Source: JBBATK01 sp046052705
GTDB lineage: Bacteria > Bacteroidota > Ignavibacteria > Kapaibacteriales > NICIL-2
DNA length: 13,947 nucleotides
Assembly: GCA_046052705.1 (NCBI GenBank)
Contig: JBJOLU010000210.1
Span: 1 to 13,947 of the forward strand
Direction: 5' to 3'
Every line of letters begins with the position of its first letter. Positions within the stretch are counted from its first letter, which is position 1. The position numbers and the translations under genes were made by a program. The notes under the pieces were generated by a model. The model made no database searches. It was not told the origin of the DNA and worked only from the letters and a program-made list of their open reading frames with translations. Shown in pieces: positions 1 through 6,357 of this stretch.

Positions 1-230
1 GACGCACCAAAATCTACGGTGCCTTCGGTGATCTGCTTGATACCGCCACCCGAACCGATGGACTGATAATTGAATTGAATGCCCGTTTTGTTTTTGTACA
101 CCTCAAACCATTTTGAATAGAGTACATACGGAAACGTTGCTCCTGCGCCATTGAGTTGAAGTTGAGCTGCAAGAGGAACGGCGCCAAGCACTGCACACGC
201 ATACAGGCTCAGCAAGAAAAGTTTTTTCAT
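1..230 (-). CDS. pstS: PstS, phosphate ABC transporter substrate-binding protein (N-terminal 77 residues, cut by window edge)
   Basis: Reading the minus strand from the ATG at 230-228 gives an open frame to the window edge. Residues 1-22 form a signal peptide: K2 K3, a hydrophobic core, and probable cleavage after L20-A21-A22. The mature start contains NGAGATFPYVLYSKW (27-41), then SIGSGGGIKQ (57-66) and VDFGAS (72-77), the hallmark N-terminal blocks of PstS, where the backbone and serines line the phosphate pocket. In the family, PstS binds inorganic phosphate in the periplasm and delivers it to PstCAB. The N-terminus is complete and the C-terminus lies outside the window. There is no strong ribosome-binding site, but a TAGTTTTG box lies about 36 bp upstream. 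The neighbouring pst genes, if present, would lie to the left. The family call is confident despite the short length; a related high-affinity phosphate-binding paralogue is the only real alternative. Confidence 0.9.
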   Translation of the reverse strand, partial: MKKLFLLSLYACAVLGAVPLAAQLQLNGAGATFPYVLYSKWFEVYKNKTGIQFNYQSIGSGGGIKQITEGTVDFGA

Positions 231-265
231 GAGTACATGAAATAGTGAATAAAATCCGTTGGGTG

Positions 266-273
266 CAAAACTA
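266..273 (-). promoter_or_regulatory. Candidate -7 element (TAGTTTTG) for pstS
   Basis: On the minus strand TAGTTTTG lies 36 bp before the pstS ATG. It matches TAnnTTTG, the -7 element of the major sigma factor of Bacteroidota. No TTTG/TTG lies at the usual distance of about 20 nt upstream, so this is a half-match. The same octamer occurs upstream of prfC. Confidence 0.35.
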
Positions 274-415
274 CGGCGCGCCAAACGGCGGCGGCCACTC
301 GCCAATGTTACGTTTTGGTAAAACACGCATACGGGGGCAAAAAGTAGCCTGTACCGGATAGTAATCGTGGCTGATGCGCCACACAAAGGCTATGGCCCGT
401 AGGCCGTAAATTCGC

Positions 416-476
416 AGAGACTAGAGCAGAAACTACAGAAGAGAATACGGAAGAGACTAGAGCAGAGACTACAGAA
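416..476. repeat. Two-copy direct repeat, 25 bp, period 36 bp
   Basis: AGAGACTAGAGCAGAAACTACAGAA-like units occupy 416-440 and 452-476 and differ at one base (AAACT versus GAGACT context). They are separated by 11 bp that is also purine-rich. The repeat is intergenic, upstream of the membrane glycosyltransferase gene. No protein or RNA function is evident; it could be a small local duplication. Confidence 0.75.
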
Positions 477-616
477 ATGAAAAGCCCGGGATGGTGAACA
501 AAACTGCGGCAGTCAGCACTGCGATTTACCCTAAACATTCCGGAGCAGTTCCGAAGATTTTCGAGCAGTATCATAGGAAGCACCGAATTTCCCAAACTCC
601 ATACCGATATACCACT

Positions 617-2371
617 ATGCAAGCTGTGTACATGCGTTCGTCGATCAAAAGCATTTTGCCGGCATGGGTGTATTGCCTGATACTCGTGGCAGCATGCGGG
701 GTGCTGTACCTGCACACCACATCCTATGGTTACACCGAGTTGGACGACAGTATATTCATACGGGAGTTCGAGCAATACAACAAACAAGACTCGTCGTATG
801 TGCACAGTTTTCGCCGCGGCGTTTTTAGCGAAACATCGGACACTTACTATCGCCCCTTACTGCTTGCCTCGTTTGTATTCGATCGCCATCGCGAAGGCAA
901 ACTGCAAAGCACGCTTCATAGCGAATCAGCAGCCACCGACTCTATCAGCACCTATCACTTGAGCAATGTATTGCTGCATGGCATTGCTGTGCTGCTCTTG
1001 TTCTTTCTCTTGCGGCTGATGCGCTGTAACAACTCCGTAGCATTTGTGATTGCCGTGATCTTTGCCGTTCATCCGGCGCTGGTGCAGGCAGTAGCATGGA
1101 TTCCCGGGCGCAACGACTCACTGCTGGCCGTATGGATTTTTTCGTTCATGCTCTCGGCCTTTGCTGCGGCAGAGAAACATCGCGTGCCGCTCTATGTGGT
1201 ACAATTCCTGTGTTTGCTGGCTGCCTTCTTCACCAAAGAAACTGCCGTGATAGCAGCGCCCATGGCTCTGTTTATTCTGGTGTACTTTCATGGGCTTCCG
1301 CTGCGCGACCGCCGCGTACTGATACTTGCCGGTTCGTGGGTTCTTGCCACCGCAGTGTGGTTGGCAGTGCGCGCAAAAGCAACCGTACTCAATCAAGATA
1401 TTCAAACACAAGCTCTGCTTGGCGGGTTTGTGGAAAGATTGCCGCTGATACTGCAGTACCTGGGGAAGATTCTTCTACCCTTCAACCTTGCAGTGGTGCC
1501 CTATCAAGATCAGACCACGATATGGTATGGTGTGGGTGCATTGGCTTTGATAGCAACAGCCATAGCGTGGTCGCGCGTGAAGCAATGGCGCCCCATAATC
1601 ACCGGTGCAGTATGGTTTATCGTGTTCCTGCTGCCTGCGCTTATTGTTCCTAAATCGCTGAACAACGAAGCATACGAACACCGTTTGTATGTACCGATGA
1701 TCGGCATTCTGTTTTTGCTGGCGCAAACAGATTTAACGCGGCGATTCAACGAACGCAAAGTGCTGGTGGCCGCAGTACCGCTGTGCGCGGCGCTTTTTGT
1801 AATGTCGTACCTCCGCACGGATTTGTTCTCCAATCGCATCGTGTTCTGGGAGAGTGCCGTAGCCACGTCTCCCAAATCGGCCTTCACTACGATGATGCTG
1901 GGATCGCGGTATTTTCTGGACAAGACGAACCCACGAATGCGGGAAGGCCGCAAGCTTATTGAACAATCCTATAGCATCGACCCCAACATCAAGTATATCA
2001 ATTACTACATGGCACTGCTGTTGTGGAATAATGATAAGATTCAGGAGTCGGAGCCGTATTTGCAGAAAGAGCTGAAGTTTAATCCGCAGTGGGCGGAGTT
2101 GTATTTCCGCTTGGCGCGATGTGCGCTGGAGCGCCGCGATTTAGCGAGCGCAAAGAACATGCTGGAGCGCCACTACGAGTTGAATCCTATGGATGATATG
2201 GGCAACAACAATCTGCTGTTGATTTGCTGCGACATAGGCCGATACGACGAAGCCAATGCCTACGCACAGCGCATGGCGGCCGGCGGCTTTGCCGTACCGC
2301 AGCCCATGCTCGATCGCATCGCGAGCGGCCTGAAAGTGCCGGCAGGCAATGCCGGAACGAACACGCGCTAA
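617..2371 (+). CDS. Multi-pass GT-C-fold glycosyltransferase-like protein with C-terminal TPRs (TMTC-like)
   Basis: From the ATG at 617 the protein has about 584 residues. A first membrane helix (about 13-33) is followed by an LDDS motif (42-45), placed like the acidic pair of GT-C enzymes in the first outer loop. Next come YRPLLLASF, the helix YHLSNVLLHG, VIFAVHPALVQAVAWIPGRND (His152, Trp161) and FFTKE (204-208), then several more helices to about residue 420. The last 150 residues are soluble and look like three to four tetratricopeptide units. This order is that of TMTC-type proteins, which in animals are O-mannosyltransferases using a lipid-linked sugar. Here the donor and acceptor are unknown, and the transferase activity is inferred from family resemblance. 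An in-frame ATG at 491 is possible but adds 42 atypical residues; ATG 632 is also possible. The hydrolase gene starts 45 bp downstream, so an operon is likely. Confidence 0.8.
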   Translation: MQAVYMRSSIKSILPAWVYCLILVAACGVLYLHTTSYGYTELDDSIFIREFEQYNKQDSSYVHSFRRGVFSETSDTYYRPLLLASFVFDRHREGKLQSTLHSESAATDSISTYHLSNVLLHGIAVLLLFFLLRLMRCNNSVAFVIAVIFAVHPALVQAVAWIPGRNDSLLAVWIFSFMLSAFAAAEKHRVPLYVVQFLCLLAAFFTKETAVIAAPMALFILVYFHGLPLRDRRVLILAGSWVLATAVWLAVRAKATVLNQDIQTQALLGGFVERLPLILQYLGKILLPFNLAVVPYQDQTTIWYGVGALALIATAIAWSRVKQWRPIITGAVWFIVFLLPALIVPKSLNNEAYEHRLYVPMIGILFLLAQTDLTRRFNERKVLVAAVPLCAALFVMSYLRTDLFSNRIVFWESAVATSPKSAFTTMMLGSRYFLDKTNPRMREGRKLIEQSYSIDPNIKYINYYMALLLWNNDKIQESEPYLQKELKFNPQWAELYFRLARCALERRDLASAKNMLERHYELNPMDDMGNNNLLLICCDIGRYDEANAYAQRMAAGGFAVPQPMLDRIASGLKVPAGNAGTNTR

Positions 2372-2416
2372 CCGCATGCGGAGTATTGACGAGCACTCAA
2401 CCATTCACAACCACAC

Positions 2417-3364
2417 ATGGACACAGGCGTACAGTGCATCACACGCACGTTGTTTCACTCGGACTCGTCACTTCCGATTACTATCGATGTGCGAACGGCA
2501 ATTGATTCGAAACGGGATAGGGATAAGAATGGAGAGCAGGAGCAGGGCCAGCCACAGCAGCTCCCTATAGTAGTGTTTATTCATGGATTCAGAGTGCACA
2601 AAGACTGGGGTTTTATTCCACGCGTGTGCGCCGCGCTGGCGCGCTCAGGCGCACACGTGGTGTCGTACAATAGCCGCTACAACGGATATTCAGGTGAGCG
2701 CTCGGAGCGTTTCAGCGAAGATGTGTTTGCTCTTAATACCATTGAAAAGGAATTGGAAGATGCCCATGCTATACTATCGGCTGCCGAGAACCACACCTTG
2801 CTTCCATCAGGTTACTCAAGCAACGGCGAGATCATGATGGTGGGGCATTCACGTGGTAGTGCAATTGCCTTACTCACGGCCGCCGGATCGCAGAGCATTT
2901 CGGCCTGCGCACTATGGTCGCCCATTGCTCGATTGAACCGCTACACGGAGCGACAAAAGCAATTATGGCGCGCTCGTGGATATGTTAGGGTTCCGGAGTC
3001 GGATCGCGGCCCCGCTTTTCGAATGAATATAGAGTTTCTGGATGATCTTGAACAGCATCGTGATGCGTATTCCCTGACAAATGCAATGACGACGTATAGC
3101 GGAGCCTCCGCCATTATTGTGGGAACGCAGGACCTAGCCACGCCGCCGGCCGAAGCGCGGGAACTCTTTGCTGCTGCACCTCCCGGAAGATGCTCTCTTA
3201 CCGAGATTCCGGCCACCGGTCATACCTTCGGCATGCCCGATTATGATGCGCCGCTGAGCCCTGCGTGCATTGAAGCAGTGCGCGTTACCACGGATGTATT
3301 CAATGCAGCGAGTTCACACCCGGCTGTGCGCATGAATGGCAATTCCCTATCTTCGACCACATGA
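2417..3364 (+). CDS. Alpha/beta-fold hydrolase (serine esterase/lipase-like)
   Basis: This 315-residue protein has no signal peptide and is probably cytoplasmic. The alpha/beta hydrolase signposts are present in order: VVFIHGF (52-58, oxyanion-hole HG), GHSRGS with nucleophile Ser145, an acid in VGTQDLATPP (Asp239), and His269 in ATGHTFG. Together these make a complete catalytic triad. A hydrophilic segment rich in D, K, E and Q (about 30-48) interrupts the first beta strands and looks like a loose insertion. The substrate cannot be read from the sequence; the VGTQD...A..L......P.....TGH layout suits small acyl-ester or peptidase-like S9/S33 relatives. It lies 45 bp after the TMTC-like gene, and its stop overlaps the next start (ATGA), so transcriptional and translational coupling with the lipoprotein is likely. 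The family call is firm; the specific reaction is unknown. Confidence 0.85.
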   Translation: MDTGVQCITRTLFHSDSSLPITIDVRTAIDSKRDRDKNGEQEQGQPQQLPIVVFIHGFRVHKDWGFIPRVCAALARSGAHVVSYNSRYNGYSGERSERFSEDVFALNTIEKELEDAHAILSAAENHTLLPSGYSSNGEIMMVGHSRGSAIALLTAAGSQSISACALWSPIARLNRYTERQKQLWRARGYVRVPESDRGPAFRMNIEFLDDLEQHRDAYSLTNAMTTYSGASAIIVGTQDLATPPAEARELFAAAPPGRCSLTEIPATGHTFGMPDYDAPLSPACIEAVRVTTDVFNAASSHPAVRMNGNSLSSTT

Positions 3365-3777
3365 AATCACACACTGCTATACTGCGTTGCTTACTCGCGC
3401 TTAGTGTTATGATCTGCGCTTGCGGTACGGGATCGGATATGATGCTGCGCCCAAGCGTTGCGTCGCAAAACGTGGTGCGAGCATGGAAATCCCAACTGGA
3501 CTCCGGCAATGTACCGCAAGCCATCTCCCTGATGGCGCATCCTTCGGGCAGGCGGTACGTGGCAGTGGAAGCATACGAACTTCGCGACGACATATCTCGC
3601 TGGCAGCGTGTGTTGCACGGTGCGGTGCTTAGTGATATGCTGGTGGAAATTGAGAGCGACAGTATTTGCCGTCTGCTGGTAGAGATGGACTACCACGATA
3701 TGTACTTAGCGCAAACACGGCGCATTGATTCGCTGTGGTATCTCACTTCGTTTCGCTCCAGAGTGTTGAGCGACTAA
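3361..3777 (+). CDS. Small predicted lipoprotein of unknown function
   Basis: The 138-residue protein begins with a short basic N-terminus and a hydrophobic stretch (7-18) ending in I18-C19-A20-C21, an imperfect lipobox with Cys21 as the probable lipidated residue. The remainder has no motif I recognise. It is mixed-charge, with segments VVRAWKSQLDSGNVPQAISLM and SLWYLTSFRSR that resemble the small NTF2/DUF4878-like folds found in secreted lipoproteins: a helix of the form AW...L..GN...A, and a C-terminal strand around W. That resemblance is only by eye. Its ATG overlaps the hydrolase stop codon by 4 bp, so it is probably translated by re-initiation after it. A terminator hairpin begins 17 bp after the stop, making it the last gene of the operon. 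Confidence 0.75.
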   Translation: MKSHTAILRCLLALSVMICACGTGSDMMLRPSVASQNVVRAWKSQLDSGNVPQAISLMAHPSGRRYVAVEAYELRDDISRWQRVLHGAVLSDMLVEIESDSICRLLVEMDYHDMYLAQTRRIDSLWYLTSFRSRVLSD

Positions 3778-3794
3778 AATTTGAACAACAAAAA

Positions 3795-3819
3795 AAACCG
3801 GAGTGATGTGCTCCGGTTT
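3795..3819. terminator. Bidirectional intrinsic terminator between convergent genes
   Basis: AAACCGGAG (3795-3803) pairs with CTCCGGTTT (3811-3819) around the loop TGATGTG, and outer CAACA/TGTTG arms (3786-3790/3821-3825) extend it. Read on the minus strand, the stem ends in a run of about eight T, a strong terminator for transcripts from the DUF2795 side. On the plus strand the T run is short (TTTCTGTTG), so it is weaker for the 617-3777 operon. Confidence 0.85.
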
Positions 3820-3865
3820 CTGTTGAATAGTCTTGCGGTCGTGTACTGAATACAGCCTTTTGTGG

Positions 3866-3926
3866 TCTCTTCGGAAGTCTCTTCGGGTAGTTCCTTCAAG
3901 CAATTCCTTCAGGCAGTTCCTTCAGC
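3866..3926. repeat. Short degenerate tandem repeats downstream of the DUF2795 gene
   Basis: Two 12-bp units (TCTCTTCGGAAG, TCTCTTCGGGTA; 3866-3889) run into three 13-bp units with the core TTCCTTCA (3888-3900, 3901-3913, 3914-3926). They lie between the DUF2795 stop and the terminator, that is, in the 3' untranslated region of that gene. No complete reading frame explains them. Confidence 0.65.
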
Positions 3927-3956
3927 TCGTTTCTCAACGCTGATTCTTCGCACACA

Positions 3957-4196
3957 CTAGTACATGTTGTCGTCGTCTTCGTCTTCGTTGTAGAACAACG
4001 AATCCGTTTCGTTCTCATACTCGGGCCACAGATCCTCGATATTCTCGTACTGCTCTTCGGTGTCGTCGAGTTCGCCCAGATTATCCAATACCTGCTGAGG
4101 AGCTCCGGTTCTGTTTGCATAGTCTAGCAACTCTTCTTTTGTTGCCGGCCACGGCGCATCCTCTAAAAACTGCGCCAGTTCAGGTGTCCAAAACAT
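3957..4196 (-). CDS. DUF2795 family protein with acidic C-terminal tail
   Basis: This is a small protein of 79 residues. The stretch W16-PATKEELLDYANRTGAPQQVLDNL (about 16-40) is the characteristic DUF2795 core, a short two-to-three-helix domain common in bacteria and lacking a defined function. The C-terminal part, from about residue 44, is very acidic (DDTEEQYENIED...NEDEDDDNMY), giving a strongly negative protein. The start at 4196 is preceded by GGAG at a reasonable spacing on the minus strand. The gene is monocistronic: nothing lies upstream on the same strand for 400 bp, and transcription would end at the hairpin at 3795-3819 after a leaderless repeat tract. An overlapping frame on the same strand (3896-4120) is a shadow. 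I am confident of the domain and know no function. Confidence 0.85.
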   Translation of the reverse strand: MFWTPELAQFLEDAPWPATKEELLDYANRTGAPQQVLDNLGELDDTEEQYENIEDLWPEYENETDSLFYNEDEDDDNMY

Positions 4197-4413
4197 AGGT
4201 ACTCCGTAATTACATTGGTGATTTTGCTTGCGATTCTACGCCTTCTCTCGAATCCACTCCCCAAAAATCCGCATGAATACTAGGTTTGGGGCGGCTTCAC
4301 TCTAAGTGCGCGCGAAAATAATCAGCCCTGTTGCAAACAAAAAAAGAACTTTTTGCGCGCGCCAAAAAAAACTCTCTACAACATCACAACTCGTAGTTGT
4401 TTGTCCGGATTTA

Positions 4414-4442
4414 TTGGCACACACTATGGTACACATTATGGT
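4414..4442 (+). promoter_or_regulatory. Candidate promoter for ettA (TTGGCA-17 nt-TATGGT)
   Basis: TTGGCA at 4414-4419 and TATGGT at 4437-4442 are separated by exactly 17 nt and resemble sigma70 -35/-10 boxes. This would give a leader of about 145 nt before ettA. If the host uses the Bacteroidota consensus, the TATTTTTG at 4506-4513 is a competing candidate. Confidence 0.3.
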
Positions 4443-4481
4443 GATAGTTGGCTGCCGGCCGCGCATGTGTGTGGCATTCAC

Positions 4482-4513
4482 ACGCGGCAAGCACGGCTTG
4501 CTGTGTATTTTTG
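4482..4513 (+). promoter_or_regulatory. Terminator-like hairpin in the ettA leader
   Basis: Positions 4482-4492 (ACGCGGCAAGC) pair with 4496-4506 (GCTTGCTGTGT): 11 pairs, two of them G-T, around a 3-nt ACG loop. The stem is followed directly by ATTTTTG. This is the form of an intrinsic terminator or attenuator, placed about 80 bp before the ettA start. The T run also reads as TATTTTTG, a possible promoter -7 element. Confidence 0.45.
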
Positions 4514-4594
4514 TGACTGAAGTGCGGCGCCGCCGATCATCACGGCCGGCGCTCGACTTCATCATCATCGTTCACAACCCTTACTCACGTTTCC

Positions 4595-6265
4595 ATGGCA
4601 GACAATAAGATCATCTTTTCGATGGTTGGTGTGGGCAAAGTACACAAGCCCAACAAGCAAGTTCTCAAGGACATCTATCTATCGTTTTATTACGGCGCAA
4701 AAATTGGCGTGCTGGGTTTAAACGGTGCCGGTAAGTCCACTCTTTTGCGCATCATCGCCGGCATCGACGACGATTACATCGGCAAGATCACAAAGAACGA
4801 TGGTATAACCTTTGGCTACCTTCCGCAGGAGCCGGAGCTTGATGCCACCAAGACGGTAAAGCAAGTGGTGGAAGAAGGCGTGCAGGATACTGTGAACCTT
4901 ATCAAAGAATACGAAGCTGTGTCTGCGGCTTTTGCCGAACCCGATGCAGACTTCGACGCACTCATGGATAAGCAGGCCAAGCTTCAGGATCGTATCGACG
5001 CGCTCGGCGCATGGGATCTGGACTCCAAGCTGGAGATGGCTATGGATGCGCTTCGCTGTCCGCCCGGCGATGAACCCGTGGAGCACCTTTCCGGTGGTGA
5101 GAAGCGCCGCGTTGCTTTGGTACGCTTGCTGCTTCAACAGCCCGATGTACTCTTGCTCGACGAGCCCACCAACCACCTGGATGCTGAGTCGATAGCATGG
5201 CTGGAACAACACTTAGCAAAGTATCCCGGAACGGTGATCGCCGTAACGCACGACCGTTATTTCCTTGACAACGTGGCAGGATGGATTTTGGAGCTGGATC
5301 GCGGCGAAGGAATTCCCTTTGAAGGCAATTACTCCACATGGCTGGATCTGAAATCCAAACGTCTTGCTCAAGAAGAGAAAACCGAAAGTGCTCGTCAGAA
5401 AGTGCTCAAGCGCGAGCTGGAGTGGGTGCGCATGAATCCTAAGGGACGTCACGCAAAAAGTAAAGCCCGTATCACCAGCTACGAGCGCATGCTGGAAGAA
5501 CAGCAAACCAAGCGCAACGAGGAAATCGAGATTACTATTCCTCCGGGACCGCGCCTTGGCGATATCGTTATCGAAGCCAATGATATCAGCAAAGCATTCG
5601 GAGATAAACTCCTCTACGAACACGTAAACTTCTCTCTTCCTCCCGGCGGAATCATCGGCGTGATTGGTCCCAATGGTGCGGGTAAGACCACGATGTTCAA
5701 AATGATTACCGGAGACATGCAGCCCGACAACGGCTCGTTCAAGGTAGGCGACACTGTGAAGCTTGGGTACATCGATCAGAACAGACCGCTGGATCCCACC
5801 AAATCGGTGTGGGAAGAAATAAGCGGCGGTATGGATTTGATAATGGTAGGTAATCGCGAAATGAACTCGCGCGCTTACGTTGGCAGTTTCAACTTCAGCG
5901 GCAGCGATCAACAAAAGAAAGTTACCATGCTCAGCGGCGGTGAGCGTAATCGTGTTCACCTTGCTAAAATGCTTCGCGAAGGCGCGAACGTGCTTCTACT
6001 GGACGAGCCCACCAACGACTTGGATGTAAACACCCTGCGCGCGCTGGAAGAAGCGCTGGAGAATTTTGCCGGATGCGCTGTGGTCATCAGCCACGACAGA
6101 TGGTTCCTGGACCGCATCGCTACTCACATTCTGGCGTTCGAAGGCGATTCACAAGTACGCTTCTTCGACGGCAATTACACCGAGTACGAGGAAGACTATC
6201 ACAAGCGCATGGGCACCAGTGCCGATCGTCCGCATCGTATCACCTATCGCAAACTCACGCGTTAA
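4595..6265 (+). CDS. ettA: EttA, energy-dependent translational throttle protein (ABC-F ATPase)
   Basis: At 556 residues this is the usual EttA length. Two ABC domains are intact. The first has Walker A GLNGAGKST (41-49), signature LSGGE (165-169), and Walker B with DEPTNHLD (catalytic Glu190). The second has GPNGAGKTT (358-366), LSGGE (446-450) and DEPTNDLD (Glu471). Between them is the charged helical P-site tRNA-interaction arm (about 245-320), including ELEWVRMNPKGRHAKSKARI, diagnostic of EttA over Uup or ABCF paralogues. There are no transmembrane segments. In E. coli, EttA binds the ribosomal E site and gates the first elongation step according to ATP/ADP ratio. The gene stands alone, with a long leader upstream and a strong terminator about 40 bp after its stop. 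Confidence 0.96.
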   Translation: MADNKIIFSMVGVGKVHKPNKQVLKDIYLSFYYGAKIGVLGLNGAGKSTLLRIIAGIDDDYIGKITKNDGITFGYLPQEPELDATKTVKQVVEEGVQDTVNLIKEYEAVSAAFAEPDADFDALMDKQAKLQDRIDALGAWDLDSKLEMAMDALRCPPGDEPVEHLSGGEKRRVALVRLLLQQPDVLLLDEPTNHLDAESIAWLEQHLAKYPGTVIAVTHDRYFLDNVAGWILELDRGEGIPFEGNYSTWLDLKSKRLAQEEKTESARQKVLKRELEWVRMNPKGRHAKSKARITSYERMLEEQQTKRNEEIEITIPPGPRLGDIVIEANDISKAFGDKLLYEHVNFSLPPGGIIGVIGPNGAGKTTMFKMITGDMQPDNGSFKVGDTVKLGYIDQNRPLDPTKSVWEEISGGMDLIMVGNREMNSRAYVGSFNFSGSDQQKKVTMLSGGERNRVHLAKMLREGANVLLLDEPTNDLDVNTLRALEEALENFAGCAVVISHDRWFLDRIATHILAFEGDSQVRFFDGNYTEYEEDYHKRMGTSADRPHRITYRKLTR

Positions 6266-6303
6266 GGTCAGGAAGAAAAGGAATACCACATAGACCACAC
6301 TCT

Positions 6304-6357
6304 CGCGGCGAACAGTATCGTGCAACTCACGATCGATGTTCGCCGCGTTGTTTTTGT
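6304..6357 (+). terminator. Intrinsic terminator of ettA, overlapping the convergent GT2 gene
   Basis: CGCGGCGAAC (6304-6313) pairs perfectly with GTTCGCCGCG (6338-6347), with a second inner stem ATCGTG/CACGAT (6317-6322/6328-6333) and a 5-nt loop, followed by TTGTTTTTGT. It lies about 40 bp after the ettA stop. The distal half encodes the last residues (QRGEHRS and neighbours) of the minus-strand glycosyltransferase. Confidence 0.85.

Larger units (their letters stand above)
231..616. other. Intergenic region between divergent pstS and the TMTC-like gene
   Basis: This is a 386-bp stretch with no convincing gene. It holds the pstS leader and promoter-like box, a small hairpin (GTGGC/GCCAC, 367-382), a GGCC-CGTA-GGCC inverted repeat near 394-405, and the two-copy purine-rich repeat at 416-476. 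A frame in phase with the downstream gene is open from an ATG at 491. Its 42 extra residues look non-membrane and unlike the family, so I treat 491-616 as leader. Confidence 0.5.
4197..4594. other. 398-bp intergenic region between divergent DUF2795 and ettA genes
   Basis: There is no supported gene: frames on both strands (4302-4568 minus, 4306-4608 plus) are low-complexity and unlike proteins. The region contains A-rich tracts near 4340-4375, an inverted repeat ACAACT-CGT-AGTTGT (4386-4400), a sigma70-like promoter candidate (4414-4442) and a terminator-like hairpin (4482-4513), so it is plausibly a long regulated ettA leader. Confidence 0.55.

Noticed and set aside
308..805. 165-codon minus-strand frame opposite the start of the TMTC-like gene
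   Set aside because: It overlaps the well-supported plus-strand gene, its translation has no recognisable domain, and its only pattern (SVVSALVS repeats) is just the intergenic DNA repeat read backwards.
1096..1953. Alternative frames on both strands inside the TMTC-like gene
   Set aside because: Shadows of a gene with clear membrane helices and TPRs; no independent motif.
4420..4442. Imperfect direct repeat ACACTATGGT/ACACATTATGGT before ettA
   Set aside because: Too short to call an operator; it overlaps the promoter candidate and may be chance.
4302..4608. Frames on both strands in the gap before ettA
   Set aside because: Low-complexity Arg/Thr/Cys-rich translations, no family resemblance, and the region contains promoter- and hairpin-like DNA instead.
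5213..5959. 248-codon minus-strand frame inside ettA
   Set aside because: EttA is certain on the plus strand; long antisense frames are expected from its codon bias, and this translation resembles no family.
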